From contig NZ_SNWX01000001.1 in the NCBI RefSeq assembly GCF_004362045.1, positions 205,637 through 269,636 of the forward strand: DNA of 64,000 nt, written 5' to 3'. Numbering within the stretch: position 1 is the stretch's first letter; each line of letters begins with the position of its first letter. Shown here piece after piece: positions 7,985 through 18,100 of the stretch. This DNA comes from Halanaerobium saccharolyticum. GTDB taxonomy: Bacteria > Bacillota > Halanaerobiia > Halanaerobiales > Halanaerobiaceae. A model generated the notes under the pieces. It searched no databases and had not been told where the DNA came from. It saw only the letters and a list, made by a program, of their open reading frames with translations. The position numbers and the translations under genes are program-made.

Positions 7985-8977
7985 ATGAAAAAACTTAAAT
8001 GGGGAATTTTAGGGTGTGCCAATATTGCCCGCAAAGCAGTTATACCTGGTATTTTGGGAGCTGATAATTCAGAATTATATGCGGTTGCCAGTCGAACTAA
8101 AGAAAAAGCAGCAGATTTTGCTGAAGAATTTGATGCTGATAAATATTATGATGACTATCAAAGTCTGCTTGACGACGAAGAAGTGGAGGCAGTTTATATT
8201 CCTTTACCCAATGGTCTGCACAAAGAGTGGACAATCAAGGCGGCAGAAGCAGGCAAACATATTTTATGTGAAAAACCTCTCTCCGGCAAAAGCAAAAAAG
8301 AAGCAGAGGCGATGTCTGCAGCAGCTCAGGAGAATAAGGTTAAGCTGATGGAAGCATTTATGTATAGATTTCAACCTTTTGTGATCAAGCTTAAAGAAAT
8401 GCTCGAAAAAGGGGTCATCGGTGAGATTAAAGAAATCAAAAGTAATTTTGCCTTTGATATTAGTGATCGCCCTGATGATATCCGCTTTAATGCTGAACTG
8501 GATGGTGGAGCTTTAAACGACATCGGCTGTTATACAGTAAATATTGCCCGTTATTTAATGGGGGAACTGCCCACAAAAGTTGCTAATTTCTTTGAAAAAG
8601 AAAATGAAGCTGGAGTTGATTTAAGCGGCAGTGCAGCTCTCTATTTTGAAGGTGGAACATTTGCCAGTCTTTATTACAGTCTAACTTCCTATAATGAACA
8701 GGATTTAGAGGTTATAGGGACTGAAGGAATTATTCGAGTTCCAGGTTTTTTCTCCTGGCTGGAAGATAATTATTTTCTGCTTGATAAAAATGGAGAAGTG
8801 GAAAGAATTCCGGTGAAAACAGGTCCCCAGTATCTGCTGGAAGTTGAAGCTTTTGCTGAGGCAGTGCTCAATGATACGGAAGTACCTCTTAAAGTAGATC
8901 AGGAGACTTACGCCAATCTCAGAGTGATGGATGCGATGCGTAAATCGGCTGCCGAAGAGACTGTTGTTAAGCTATAA
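7985..8977 (+). CDS. Gfo/Idh/MocA family oxidoreductase
   Basis: A cytosolic NAD(P)-dependent sugar or inositol dehydrogenase of about 330 residues. ATG 7979 and ATG 7985 are both in frame; AAGGAG at 7969-7974 favours 7985, giving MKKLKWGILG. The Rossmann fingerprint is GILGCANIARKAV. The family EKPL motif (HILCEKPLSGKSKKEAE) carries the catalytic-region lysine, and the C-terminal domain has MEAFMYRFQPF and LDGGALNDIGCYTVN. These blocks are shared with glucose-fructose oxidoreductase-like and 1,5-anhydrofructose reductase-like enzymes. The location between a sugar transporter and GalT suggests a sugar substrate; identity is open. Confidence 0.85.
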   Translation: MKKLKWGILGCANIARKAVIPGILGADNSELYAVASRTKEKAADFAEEFDADKYYDDYQSLLDDEEVEAVYIPLPNGLHKEWTIKAAEAGKHILCEKPLSGKSKKEAEAMSAAAQENKVKLMEAFMYRFQPFVIKLKEMLEKGVIGEIKEIKSNFAFDISDRPDDIRFNAELDGGALNDIGCYTVNIARYLMGELPTKVANFFEKENEAGVDLSGSAALYFEGGTFASLYYSLTSYNEQDLEVIGTEGIIRVPGFFSWLEDNYFLLDKNGEVERIPVKTGPQYLLEVEAFAEAVLNDTEVPLKVDQETYANLRVMDAMRKSAAEETVVKL

Positions 8978-9149
8978 ATCGGGTTTTTCGATAAAATTTT
9001 TACTGATAACTGGATTTTTTGCCTGAAATCAAATACAATAATAAGCAATAAGATTTTATAAATCAGTTTAAGATACCGTAATTTTAGTAAATTGTTTTTT
9101 GAAAAGTAATTTAATTTTTCACAGTTAGTATTTGACAGGAGGTTGAATT

Positions 9150-10712
9150 GTGGAAATAGAAAAAATTAATCAGATTATAGAAAAATTATTAGTATATGGT
9201 GAGACTAAGGCTCTCCTGGGCGACTGGGATAAGGTTGCTGCCCGGAATCAGATTAGAGATATTCTGGATATCAAAGCCAGCCCTGCCCGGAAACTAACAG
9301 CAGATGATTTTGAAGTACCGTCTGAGCCCCAGGCTTTACTGGATCAGCTTTTAGATTTTGCTGTAGAAAAGGGATTAATCAATGACCGGGTAACAGAAAG
9401 AGATCTCCTGGATACTGAGATTATGGGAGCAATGACACCCCGCCAGTCTGAGATTGGTAGTCGTTTTTACAGAACTGCTGATATAGAGGGGATAAAAAGG
9501 GCTACTGATGAATACTATAATTTTGCCAAGGCAAGTAATTATATCCGTCAGACCAGAGTTGCCAGGGATTTAAACTGGAAGGCCGAAAGTGATTACGGTC
9601 AGATTGAGATTACTATCAATCTTTCTAAACCGGAAAAGGATCCAGATGAGATTGCTAAAGCTAAAGAAGAGCCGCAGAGTAATTATCCTAAATGTTATCT
9701 CTGTCTGGAGAATGTTGGATTTACAGGGACTTTAAGCCATCCAGCCCGTCAAAATCACAGAGTTGTACCTTTAAAACTGCAGAATGAAGACTGGTTTTTA
9801 CAGTATTCTCCTTATGTTTATTACAATGAACACTGTATAGTTTTTCATAAAGAACATATTCCGATGCAGATTGATAAAAATACTTTTGCAGTGCTGCTGG
9901 ACTTTATTGATCAGATTCCACATTATTTTATCGGTTCCAATGCTGATTTGCCGCTGGTCGGTGGTTCGATTTTAAATCATGATCACTATCAGGGTGGGCG
10001 CCATATTTTTCCGATGGAAGAGGCTGAAGCAGAAGCATTTTATCAGCATCCAGCTTTTCCGGAGGTTGAAATTAGCAGAGTTAAGTGGCCGATGTCAGTT
10101 ATTAGATTAAGGGCTGAAGTCAGAGAAGATATTATCAATCTGGCTGCTAAAATCCTGGAGAACTGGCGTCAGTATTCTGATCCAGACCTTGATATCTTAG
10201 CATTTTCTCAGGTTGATGGTAAACAGAAAGCCCATAATACCATTACCCCTATTGCCCGCAAAAAAAATGATGTTTATGAGCTGGACTTAGTACTGCGCAA
10301 CAATCGCAAGAGCCAGGAATATCCGGCCGGAATTTTTCATCCTCATGCAGATTTGCATCATATTAAGCAGGAAAATATTGGTCTGATTGAGGTTATGGGT
10401 AGAGCAATTCTTCCCGGCCGTCTGAAAAAGGAATTAAACCTGATTTCCAGTTATCTGGGTGGAGTCCTCAAGCTGGAAGAACTGGAGCAGAAAGAAGGAT
10501 TGAAAAAACACCTTGATTGGGTAGCTGAACTGAAAAATGAATACGGTATTAATTTAAGTGAGGAAGAAGCCGAAAGAATTGTAGAAGTTGAGGTTGCCGC
10601 CAAATTCAGCCGGGTTCTGGAAGATGCGGGAGTCTATAAGAATAATTCAATAGGATATAAGGGCTTTGAGCGTTTTTTAGAAAGTGTGGGAATCGAGACC
10701 TCAGAGCTATAA
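9150..10712 (+). CDS. galT: UDP-glucose--hexose-1-phosphate uridylyltransferase, class II GalT
   Basis: A 520-residue cytosolic enzyme of the Leloir pathway that exchanges UMP between UDP-glucose and galactose-1-phosphate. It starts at GTG 9150, seven bases after AGGAGG. The length and motifs fit the Firmicutes class II enzyme: YPKCYLCLENVGFTG, then PYVYYNEHCIVFHKEH, then SILNHDHYQGGRHIFPM as the histidine-rich active-site block. GalK and GalE are not in the window. Upstream are a sugar transporter and a Gfo/Idh oxidoreductase, and a GntR regulator follows after 25 bp, so it probably belongs to one catabolic locus. Confidence 0.92.
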   Translation: MEIEKINQIIEKLLVYGETKALLGDWDKVAARNQIRDILDIKASPARKLTADDFEVPSEPQALLDQLLDFAVEKGLINDRVTERDLLDTEIMGAMTPRQSEIGSRFYRTADIEGIKRATDEYYNFAKASNYIRQTRVARDLNWKAESDYGQIEITINLSKPEKDPDEIAKAKEEPQSNYPKCYLCLENVGFTGTLSHPARQNHRVVPLKLQNEDWFLQYSPYVYYNEHCIVFHKEHIPMQIDKNTFAVLLDFIDQIPHYFIGSNADLPLVGGSILNHDHYQGGRHIFPMEEAEAEAFYQHPAFPEVEISRVKWPMSVIRLRAEVREDIINLAAKILENWRQYSDPDLDILAFSQVDGKQKAHNTITPIARKKNDVYELDLVLRNNRKSQEYPAGIFHPHADLHHIKQENIGLIEVMGRAILPGRLKKELNLISSYLGGVLKLEELEQKEGLKKHLDWVAELKNEYGINLSEEEAERIVEVEVAAKFSRVLEDAGVYKNNSIGYKGFERFLESVGIETSEL

Positions 10713-10737
10713 TAATTTGAGAAGGAAGTGATAGAGG

Positions 10738-11424
10738 ATGAGTAAATTTAATTTAAATGCGATTGATTCTTATAGTTATGAACCACTACGCAAGCAGGTT
10801 TACAATGTTTTGCGGGAGGCGATTTTAAAAGGTGAGCTGATGATTGGAGAAAAAATCACTGAGATGGAGATAGCAGATGAGCTCAGTGTTAGCAGAACTC
10901 CGGTTCGGGAAGCATTTAGAATGCTGGAACAGGAGGAGCTGATTAACATAATTCCCCAGCAGGGAGTTTTTGTGGCTGGGATAGAAACAAAAAAAGAAAT
11001 TGATGATATTTTTCAGTTAAGAACTGAACTGGAAGGGCTGGCTGCCTATCTGGCTGCTCAAAATATTGACGAAAAGCAGAAGGGGCTGCTCAAAGAATAT
11101 ACAGAAGAACTGGAAGAGTGTATTGAGCATAATGATCAGCGGGGCTGTATCCGGGTTGATGTTGCCTTTCACCGGATAATCAAGGAAGCCTCCAATAATA
11201 AGTGGCTGGAGAAGTTTTTGGATACTCTTTTCGAACAGGCTACCCGTTTTCGCCGCAGCAGTTTTTCGCGTGAGGGCCGAATGCAGGAATTTCTGGCTGA
11301 ACACAAGGAACTGGCTGAGGCAATCAGCAGTGGAGAGGCCGACCGGGCCCGAAACTGTGCCGAAGATCATATCAGAGCCGCCTGGCAGAGTATAATTACT
11401 GTTTTCGAAAAAGAACAGAAGTAA
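10738..11424 (+). CDS. GntR family regulator, FadR/FCD subgroup
   Basis: A 228-residue transcription regulator. The winged helix (about 15-80) contains REAILKGELMIGEKI, then ADELSVSRTPVREAFRMLEQE, a textbook GntR recognition helix. The C-terminal FCD ligand domain (about 90-220) has the family pattern FQLRTELEGLAAYLAA, then DVAFHRIIKEASNN and EHKELAEAI. Such regulators usually sense small organic acids or sugar acids, often with a bound metal. It sits 25 bp after galT and is followed by a strong terminator, so it is probably the local regulator of the 4656-11424 locus. Confidence 0.88.
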   Translation: MSKFNLNAIDSYSYEPLRKQVYNVLREAILKGELMIGEKITEMEIADELSVSRTPVREAFRMLEQEELINIIPQQGVFVAGIETKKEIDDIFQLRTELEGLAAYLAAQNIDEKQKGLLKEYTEELEECIEHNDQRGCIRVDVAFHRIIKEASNNKWLEKFLDTLFEQATRFRRSSFSREGRMQEFLAEHKELAEAISSGEADRARNCAEDHIRAAWQSIITVFEKEQK

Positions 11425-11498
11425 GGTTATAAATGTTATAAAAGAGAATTAAAAATATCAGGATCTATAAAACAAAATTCAATTAAATAGAGTAAATT

Positions 11499-11545
11499 AA
11501 AACCGCTTCCCAATTTAAAATTTAAAAGGAAGCGGTTTTTTATGT
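11499..11545. terminator. Bidirectional terminator between the GntR and EAL genes
   Basis: AAAACCGCTTCC (11499-11510) and GGAAGCGGTTTT (11528-11539) form a perfect 12-bp stem. There is a T run on the plus side and an A run on the other, so it serves both convergent genes. Confidence 0.9.
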
Positions 11546-11576
11546 TTTTATTTAACTATTTACTCATCAATTATTT

Positions 11577-13913
11577 TCAGCTGCTTTTTAATTCCGAAAT
11601 AATTTTCTCAAGTGGGGCCGGATGGCTGTAGTAATAACCCTGAATAATATCACAGCCTGATTTTTTGAGCTGTTCAGCCTGTTCCCTGCTTTCTACACCT
11701 TCGGCAACAACACTTAGGTTCAGATTATGGGCCAGGGTAATAATTGTGTTGACGATAGCCCGATTGTTGAGATTGTCCAGAAAGTCATCAATAAATGATT
11801 TGTCAATTTTTAAAGTATTGATTGCAAACTCTTTAATATAATTTAAAGAAGAATAACCGGTTCCAAAATCATCGATAGCTGTTTTAACTCCCATTTGATT
11901 TAGTCGGTCCAGAACCTCGATTGTATAATCAATGTTTTCCACAGTTGTTCTTTCGGTAATTTCTAATTCCAGATGCTGAGGTTCGAGACCAGTTTTGTTA
12001 AGCACATTTTCTACAGTTGTGATAAAATCTTTAGCTATAAACTGCTCCGGGCTGACATTAACCGAAAGATAATAATTGCTTTCAAGTCTGTCATTTAGCA
12101 GCTTAATCTCCCGACAGGCTTTTTCTAAAACCCAGTTACCAATTTCCTTGATAAAACCATTTTCTTCTGCCAGCGGGATAAAAACTCCGGGGGGAATTAA
12201 GCCTTTAGTTGGATGCTGCCACCTGATCAGAGCTTCAAACCCCACTTCTTTTTCACTTTCACCGGCATTAAAGCATTGATAGTGCAGAATAAATTCTTCC
12301 TTTTCGAGAGCAGCAGCCAGATTATTCTCGAGTTTCTTTTTTTCAGAAATACTCTTATCAACATTGATTGAATAAAAAGCCATTTTGTCTGAACTGTTTC
12401 TTTTGACCGAATGCATGGCCAGACTGGCATTTTTAAGCAGTTTATCTATTTTTTTGCTGTCAGCTGGATAGATCGAAATCCCCAGACTCGATTTGAGATA
12501 AATGATATTTTCATTTATAAAATAATCACTATTTATATGGGCCAAAATATCTTCTAGCCGTTCTTCTATATTTTGTTTATCTTTTAGATCATTTTCTGTT
12601 AAATAAAAGTAGAATTCATCTCCTACCCGGCTGATTAAATGAGCTGACTGCAGCTGATCTGATAGTCTACTGGCTAATTTTTTTAAAATTTGATCACCTG
12701 TGTTGTGGCCAAAACTATCATTAATAGATTTAAAATCATCAATACCAACAGCACATAAATATAATTTTTTGTTTTGGAGTTCAGCTAAATAGCTTTCTAA
12801 TTCATTTTTAAAATAATTAATATTGGGCAGGCCGGTCAGCGCGTCATTATAGCTTAAGTCTTTAATTACATCCATCATCTGATTAAAACTTTCTGCCGCC
12901 TCGCCAATTTCATCATCACTATTTATCTCTGAGCGAACATTTAAATTCCCAGAAGCTCCTTTTTGAAAGGTGTTTTTAAGCTGAATTATTGGCCTGGCAA
13001 TATTATGTGAAAGAAAAATACTTAAAATTATCGCTATAATAATAGTGATCATAGAGATCAGAATAATAATTTTATTGACCTGGTCCACTGACTGCTGCAG
13101 GTAGCTCTGAGGCAGAACACTGACTATCTTCCAGTTTTCAGTCCCCGGTATTGTCTGATAAAAGGCGTGCTTCTGGATCCTGTTTTCTTTAAAAGTTAAA
13201 TTTCCCTGCTCATTATTTTTTATATTTTCAATAAAATTATATTGATAATCAAAGAAACTGCTGAAATTATAAAAATGATGGTTATTTAAGTCCTTCTGAT
13301 CTGGATGAGCGACAATATTTCCTTCTCCATTAATAATAAAGGAATAGAGCCCCTCATTTTTAATTGTATATCTATTAATATAATCTGATAAATCATTTAT
13401 TCTAATTGTTGCTCCCAGTAAAGAGAGACTATTTCCTGTGATTGGAGAAGCAATGACAATTATTGGTTTACCTGTAGATTTAGAAATTATCGGATCTGAA
13501 ATTACTGTTTTGCCGTTTAAGACTTTTTTAAAATAAGTTCTGCTGCTTATATTACCTGCATTTTGCTCAAGGGTAGTGCTGTAATCTCCATTGTGATCGG
13601 CTATAAAAAAGAAAAAGTAATTATCATTTCTTTTATGTAATTCAGTCTGCAGATAATTTAATTTTTCCTGCCAGCTCCCAAATTGTACTACCTGAGTATT
13701 GGCATAAATCTCTAAGTCAGATTTCTTTTCTTCAAACCAGTTGGCGGTCAGTTCTGACTTCTGAGCCACATTATTTATTTCATTTTGAAAGATAATATCT
13801 TCCAGAATCCAGTTAAAACTGTTGGTAATTGCAACAATGACAGTCAGTGTAAAAACTACGATGATTGTAAGGATTAAAGCGAGAATCTTATTGCGGAAAC
13901 TAATACTTTTCAT
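11577..13913 (-). CDS. Membrane Cache-HAMP-GGDEF-EAL c-di-GMP phosphodiesterase
   Basis: A 778-residue membrane sensor. Transmembrane segments lie near residues 8-30 and 277-300, flanking an extracytoplasmic Cache sensor (FIADHNGDYSTT, then SSRTYFKKVLNGK). A HAMP domain, a GGDEF domain (about 355-510) and an EAL domain (about 525-775) follow. The cyclase signature reads RVGDEF rather than R-x-GGDEF, so cyclase activity is doubtful and GTP sensing is possible. The EAL domain keeps FEALIRW, ELEITERT, AIDDFGTGYSS, KIDKSF and AEGVE, so hydrolysis of c-di-GMP is expected. It is transcribed alone and ends at the bidirectional terminator at 11499. It probably lowers c-di-GMP to favour motility, which is inference. 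Confidence 0.9.
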   Translation of the reverse strand: MKSISFRNKILALILTIIVVFTLTVIVAITNSFNWILEDIIFQNEINNVAQKSELTANWFEEKKSDLEIYANTQVVQFGSWQEKLNYLQTELHKRNDNYFFFFIADHNGDYSTTLEQNAGNISSRTYFKKVLNGKTVISDPIISKSTGKPIIVIASPITGNSLSLLGATIRINDLSDYINRYTIKNEGLYSFIINGEGNIVAHPDQKDLNNHHFYNFSSFFDYQYNFIENIKNNEQGNLTFKENRIQKHAFYQTIPGTENWKIVSVLPQSYLQQSVDQVNKIIILISMITIIIAIILSIFLSHNIARPIIQLKNTFQKGASGNLNVRSEINSDDEIGEAAESFNQMMDVIKDLSYNDALTGLPNINYFKNELESYLAELQNKKLYLCAVGIDDFKSINDSFGHNTGDQILKKLASRLSDQLQSAHLISRVGDEFYFYLTENDLKDKQNIEERLEDILAHINSDYFINENIIYLKSSLGISIYPADSKKIDKLLKNASLAMHSVKRNSSDKMAFYSINVDKSISEKKKLENNLAAALEKEEFILHYQCFNAGESEKEVGFEALIRWQHPTKGLIPPGVFIPLAEENGFIKEIGNWVLEKACREIKLLNDRLESNYYLSVNVSPEQFIAKDFITTVENVLNKTGLEPQHLELEITERTTVENIDYTIEVLDRLNQMGVKTAIDDFGTGYSSLNYIKEFAINTLKIDKSFIDDFLDNLNNRAIVNTIITLAHNLNLSVVAEGVESREQAEQLKKSGCDIIQGYYYSHPAPLEKIISELKSS

Positions 13914-14118
13914 ATTTTATAGATGCACCTGCTTTGATTGAATTATATTTTAGTTTATAGATTGGAATAATTATATAGTATAATTTAAACCTTCTTTAAT
14001 TATATTTCGCTATAAATGTCGAAAATCCTGTTTTGTTTAGTTAATTTTAATATTATCTCTGAATGTGCAGCATTTAATTAAAAGTTGATAAGTGTAAAAC
14101 ATAGTGTAAAATCAAAAC

Positions 14119-14147
14119 TTGCTAAAAAGTCAGAAAGTTTGTATAAT
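14119..14147 (+). promoter_or_regulatory. Sigma-A type promoter for the FliD-tail-like gene
   Basis: TTGCTA (14119-14124), a 17-bp spacer and TATAAT (14142-14147), ending 23 bp before the ATG at 14171, so the leader is very short. Confidence 0.6.
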
Positions 14148-14170
14148 AAGAGTAAGTCAGGAGGGATATT

Positions 14171-14881
14171 ATGATCAATGGCTTAAATTCAACCTCTTTT
14201 TACAATACATTAAATAATTATTCCCTTTATAATACTACTGATGAAAATCTATTTACCAATCCTTACACTAATCTTCAAAGTGAAATTAGCAATCCTGTGG
14301 AAACAGGAGATCTATTTTCTGAAGACCAATCATTATTTAATATTACAGATTTTGAAGCTGCTTCTGTTCTGGAAATGCAGGAATCACTGGAAAGTTTCGA
14401 AACTTCTATTACTAATTTAGAAGCAGATATTACGGGTTTACGGAATGCAGTCGGTGGTGGTTCTGGCGAAGAGATTGTTGAGAATACTGAAAACTTTATA
14501 GTATCATATAATAAGACTCTTGAAAATTTGAGAGAAAATGGTAACTACAACAGTCTTGAAGCTGCTGAAGATCTGGTAGATAAGGCAGAAGTGTACGAAA
14601 ATCAATTGAACAGTATCGGAATTGAGGTTGGTAGTTCTGGTGAATTATCTTTAAATCAGGAAGAACTTGCGGAGACTCTGGCAAATAAACCTACAGATAT
14701 TAATTCAGTTTTAAATTCAGAAACAGGATTTTTAGATCAGGTAGCGGAAGAGGTTAATGATCTGGAAAGTGAAGCTCCAGCTTCCTATCTTAATTTTGGA
14801 TCCGGGCTGGGACTCTATACAGCAAATGACACTGCAGAAAATATGCTGGAAAACGGTTTGATTGTTGATCTTTATACTTAA
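14171..14881 (+). CDS. Orphan protein resembling the FliD C-terminal domain
   Basis: A 236-residue acidic protein starting at ATG 14171 after AGGAGGG, with no signal peptide or membrane segment. The N-terminal 60 residues are Asn/Ser/Thr/Tyr-rich. The middle is predicted coiled coil (EMQESLESFETSITNLEADI). The segment SIGIEVGSSGELSLNQEELA with ETLANKPTDINSVL parallels FliD of this window (VGIEIDRDGVMSLDSAKLTE, ALENNPEETMNLF), including the preceding F-x-x-x-Y-N pattern. FliD caps the filament; a stand-alone tail domain could be a secreted or flagellum-associated protein. I do not recognise a named family. It has its own promoter and terminator. Confidence 0.6.
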   Translation: MINGLNSTSFYNTLNNYSLYNTTDENLFTNPYTNLQSEISNPVETGDLFSEDQSLFNITDFEAASVLEMQESLESFETSITNLEADITGLRNAVGGGSGEEIVENTENFIVSYNKTLENLRENGNYNSLEAAEDLVDKAEVYENQLNSIGIEVGSSGELSLNQEELAETLANKPTDINSVLNSETGFLDQVAEEVNDLESEAPASYLNFGSGLGLYTANDTAENMLENGLIVDLYT

Positions 14882-14927
14882 AATAGACAATTGTTAATAA
14901 ATGCTAAGCAAAGCAAGTAATTATTTA

Positions 14928-14960
14928 AGCACTGTCCTTCCGGGATGGTGCTTTTTTTGT
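14928..14960 (+). terminator. Terminator of the FliD-tail-like gene
   Basis: AGCACTGTCC pairs with GGATGGTGCT (two wobble pairs), followed by a run of seven T. Confidence 0.85.
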
Positions 14961-15009
14961 TTTGTTTGAAAATAATCCCTGTATACAAGGATAGAAATCA
15001 TTTAATCTA

Positions 15010-15038
15010 TTTACACTCTGCAGCTTTGGCTCTATACT
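15010..15038 (+). promoter_or_regulatory. Promoter of gltBD
   Basis: TTTACA (15010-15015), a 17-bp spacer and TATACT (15033-15038), five of six matches in each hexamer. The predicted leader of about 130 nt contains the long inverted repeat at 15063-15137. Confidence 0.7.
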
Positions 15039-15062
15039 AAATAGTACACCTTTTAAAACATT

Positions 15063-15137
15063 GGTACCGGGTACCTGGGAAAATTTTCCATAAAATATGA
15101 AAATAAATTTAGAAAATTTATCCAGGTACCCGGTACC
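15063..15137. repeat. Long GGTACC inverted repeat in the gltB leader
   Basis: GGTACCGGGTACCTGG (15063-15078) and its exact complement CCAGGTACCCGGTACC (15122-15137) are separated by 43 AT-rich bases, which begin with a perfect palindrome GGAAAATTTTCC (15078-15089). It could be a palindromic repeat element or a regulatory stem in the mRNA leader. Confidence 0.8.
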
Positions 15138-15174
15138 CTTTTAAACTAATCCAAGAGAGAAGGAATGATTTACT

Positions 15175-18100
15175 ATGACTTTTACAAAAATGCCTGAGAA
15201 ACAGGGATTGTACAGTCCGGAATTTGAACATGATGCCTGTGGTATGGGATTTGTGAGCCAGATTAAAGGTCAGAAGTCACATCAGATAGTTGAGCAGGCT
15301 TTAGAAGTACTTGTCAATTTAAGCCACAGAGGAGCAAGTGGTAGTGAAGAGAATACTGGTGATGGAGCCGGGATACTTCTTCAGCTTCCTGATGGTTTTT
15401 TGAGGCAGAAGCTGCAAGCAAACGGTGTAACTCTCCCGGAACAGGGAAATTATGGAGCAGGAATGGTCTTTCTGCCCCGGGAGCACGAGAAGAGAAAAGG
15501 AGTTAAGGAAATTGTAGAAGCTGCTGTAGAGGCTGAAGGTCAGCAGGTTATAGCCTGGCGGGATGTTCCCGTTAGTTCAGAAGGTCTTGGCAGGTCAGCT
15601 TTAGAGGTCATGCCCCATTTTTCGCAAATTTTTATTGAAAAGTCTAAAGAAGTAGAGCAGGGAATAGATTTTGAACGCAAATTGTATTTGATCCGCAAAA
15701 AAATTGAAAATAAGATTCGTAATTCTGAATATCAGGGAGAGCTGTATTTTGCTTCCCTTTCCAGCCGTACTTTAGTCTATAAGGGAATGCTGACTCCGGA
15801 ACAGCTGGAAGGATTTTTTCCGGATTTAAGTGAGCCGGAGCTGGAGACAGCAATTGCTCTTGTTCATTCTCGTTTCAGTACCAATACTTTTCCCAGCTGG
15901 GAAAGAGCCCATCCAAACCGCTATTTGATTCACAATGGTGAGATCAATACTATGCTCGGCAATCAGAACTGGATGCGGGCCCGGGAAGGGATTTTTGAGA
16001 GTGATATTTTTGGAGATGAATTAAAGGAGCTGCTGCCTGTTATTGCCCGGGAAGGCAGTGACTCGGCTCGGTTTGACAATGTGCTGGAATTTTTAACTTT
16101 AAATGGTCGTTCACTGGCCCATTCGATGATGATGATGATTCCAGAACCCTGGGAGCACAACGAGCAGATGGAAAAAAAGAAGCGGGACTTTTATCATTAC
16201 CACAGTACTCTAATGGAAGCCTGGGATGGCCCGGCTGCTATGGCCTTTACAGATGGGACTCAGGTGGGGGCAGTGCTGGATCGTAATGGTCTGCGGCCTT
16301 CGAGATATTATATTACAGATGATGATTTACTGATCCTATCTTCTGAGGTTGGAGTTCTGGAACTGCCGGAAGAAAAAGTTGTCAGCAAACAGCGGCTGGA
16401 ACCAGGTAAGATGCTGCTTTTAGATACAGAAAAAGGCAGGATCATCAATGATCAGGAGTTGAAGGCAGATATTGCCTCAGCTGAGCCTTACGGTCAGTGG
16501 CTTGAGGAAGAGCTGATAGAGTTAAAAGAATTAAAAGAAAAGGATGGAGAAAAAGGTTCCAGCGGTAATTTGGAGCCAGAAAATAAGAGTTCAGACAAGG
16601 CGACAGATTCAAAATCTACTGAGCTGGTTAAGCTGCAGAAGAGTTTTGGCTACAGTTATGAGGAATTACAGAAGCTTGTAATCCCGATGGCCAGAGATGG
16701 AGTTGATCCAATTGGTTCAATGGGTAATGATGCTTCACTGGCAGTGTTATCTGATCAGCCACAGCTTTTATATAACTATTTTAAGCAGCGCTTTGCCCAG
16801 GTAACCAATCCGCCAATTGATTCAATTAGAGAAAAGCTGATTACAGCAACTAATACATTTTTAGGTTCAGAAGGTAATTTGCTGCAGCCTGATTCCAGAA
16901 GCTGCCGCCAGCTGGAGTTAGAACACCCCCTTTTAAGAAATCAAGAACTGGAGCAAATTAAAAATTTAGATCAAGAAGGATTTAAAACAGCAGTTCTGGA
17001 TATTACCTTTAATAAAGAAGATAAAAACAGCAGTCTGGCTGCCAGAATGGAAGAATTATGTTCTGAGGCAGAAGAATTAATAGCTGAGGATATAAATATC
17101 ATCATCCTTTCTGACCGAGAAGTTGATAAGCAAAAAGTTGCCGTACCTGCACTTCTCGCAGTCAGCGGCCTGCACCATTATTTAATTGAAAAAGGTTTGA
17201 GAACAGAGCTCAGCCTGGTCTTAGAATCAGGTGAACCAAAAGAAGTTCATCATTTTTCAGTTTTAATTGGTTATGGAGCCGATGCAGTCAATCCTTATCT
17301 GGCCTATGCAACTTTAGAAGACCTGGCAGAAGAGGGGCATCTAGAAATGCCAGCAGAAAAGGCTGTTCAGAGATATATTAAGGCAGCTGTTAAGGGTGTA
17401 GTCAAAGTTATGGCCAAGATGGGAATCTCTACAGTTCAGAGCTATAGAGGTGCTCAAATTTTTGAAGCAATTGGAATTTCGGAAGCAGTTATTGATAAAT
17501 ATTTCTGCCGGACAGCTTCGAGAATCGGTGGAATTGGAATAGAAGAAATTGAAAAAGAAAGTATAATGCGTCATGACAGTGCTTTTAAAGGGGTTAAAGT
17601 AGAAAAAGAAACCCTTGACTCCGGCGGCAGTTTCAGCTGGCGTCAGGATGGAGAAGAACATCTTTATGATCCGGAGACAATTTATCTGCTGCAGCGGGCA
17701 GTAAGAGAAAATGATTATGATTTATTTAAAGAATATAGAAATAAGCTGAATGATCAGAGTTCCCGGATGCTGACTCTGCGGGGGCTTCTGGAGCCGCAAT
17801 ATCAGCCGGAACCTATTCCTTTAGAGGAAGTTGAACCAGCTGAGGAGATAATGAAACGCTTTAAAACCGGAGCCATGTCCTATGGTTCTATCAGCCAGGA
17901 AGCACACGAGGCACTGGCAGTTGCCATGAACAGAATCGGAGGCAAGAGCAACACCGGAGAGGGTGGAGAAAATCCGGAACGCTTTACCCGGGATCCAAAT
18001 GGAGATCTGCGCAGCAGTGCAATTAAACAGGTTGCATCAGGCCGTTTTGGAGTTAATTCCAATTATCTGGTTAATGCTCAAGAAATTCAAATTAAGATGG

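Noticed and set aside
15063-15137. T-box or riboswitch before gltB
   Set aside because: No T-box motif, no specifier loop and no terminator/antiterminator pair; only one long inverted repeat.
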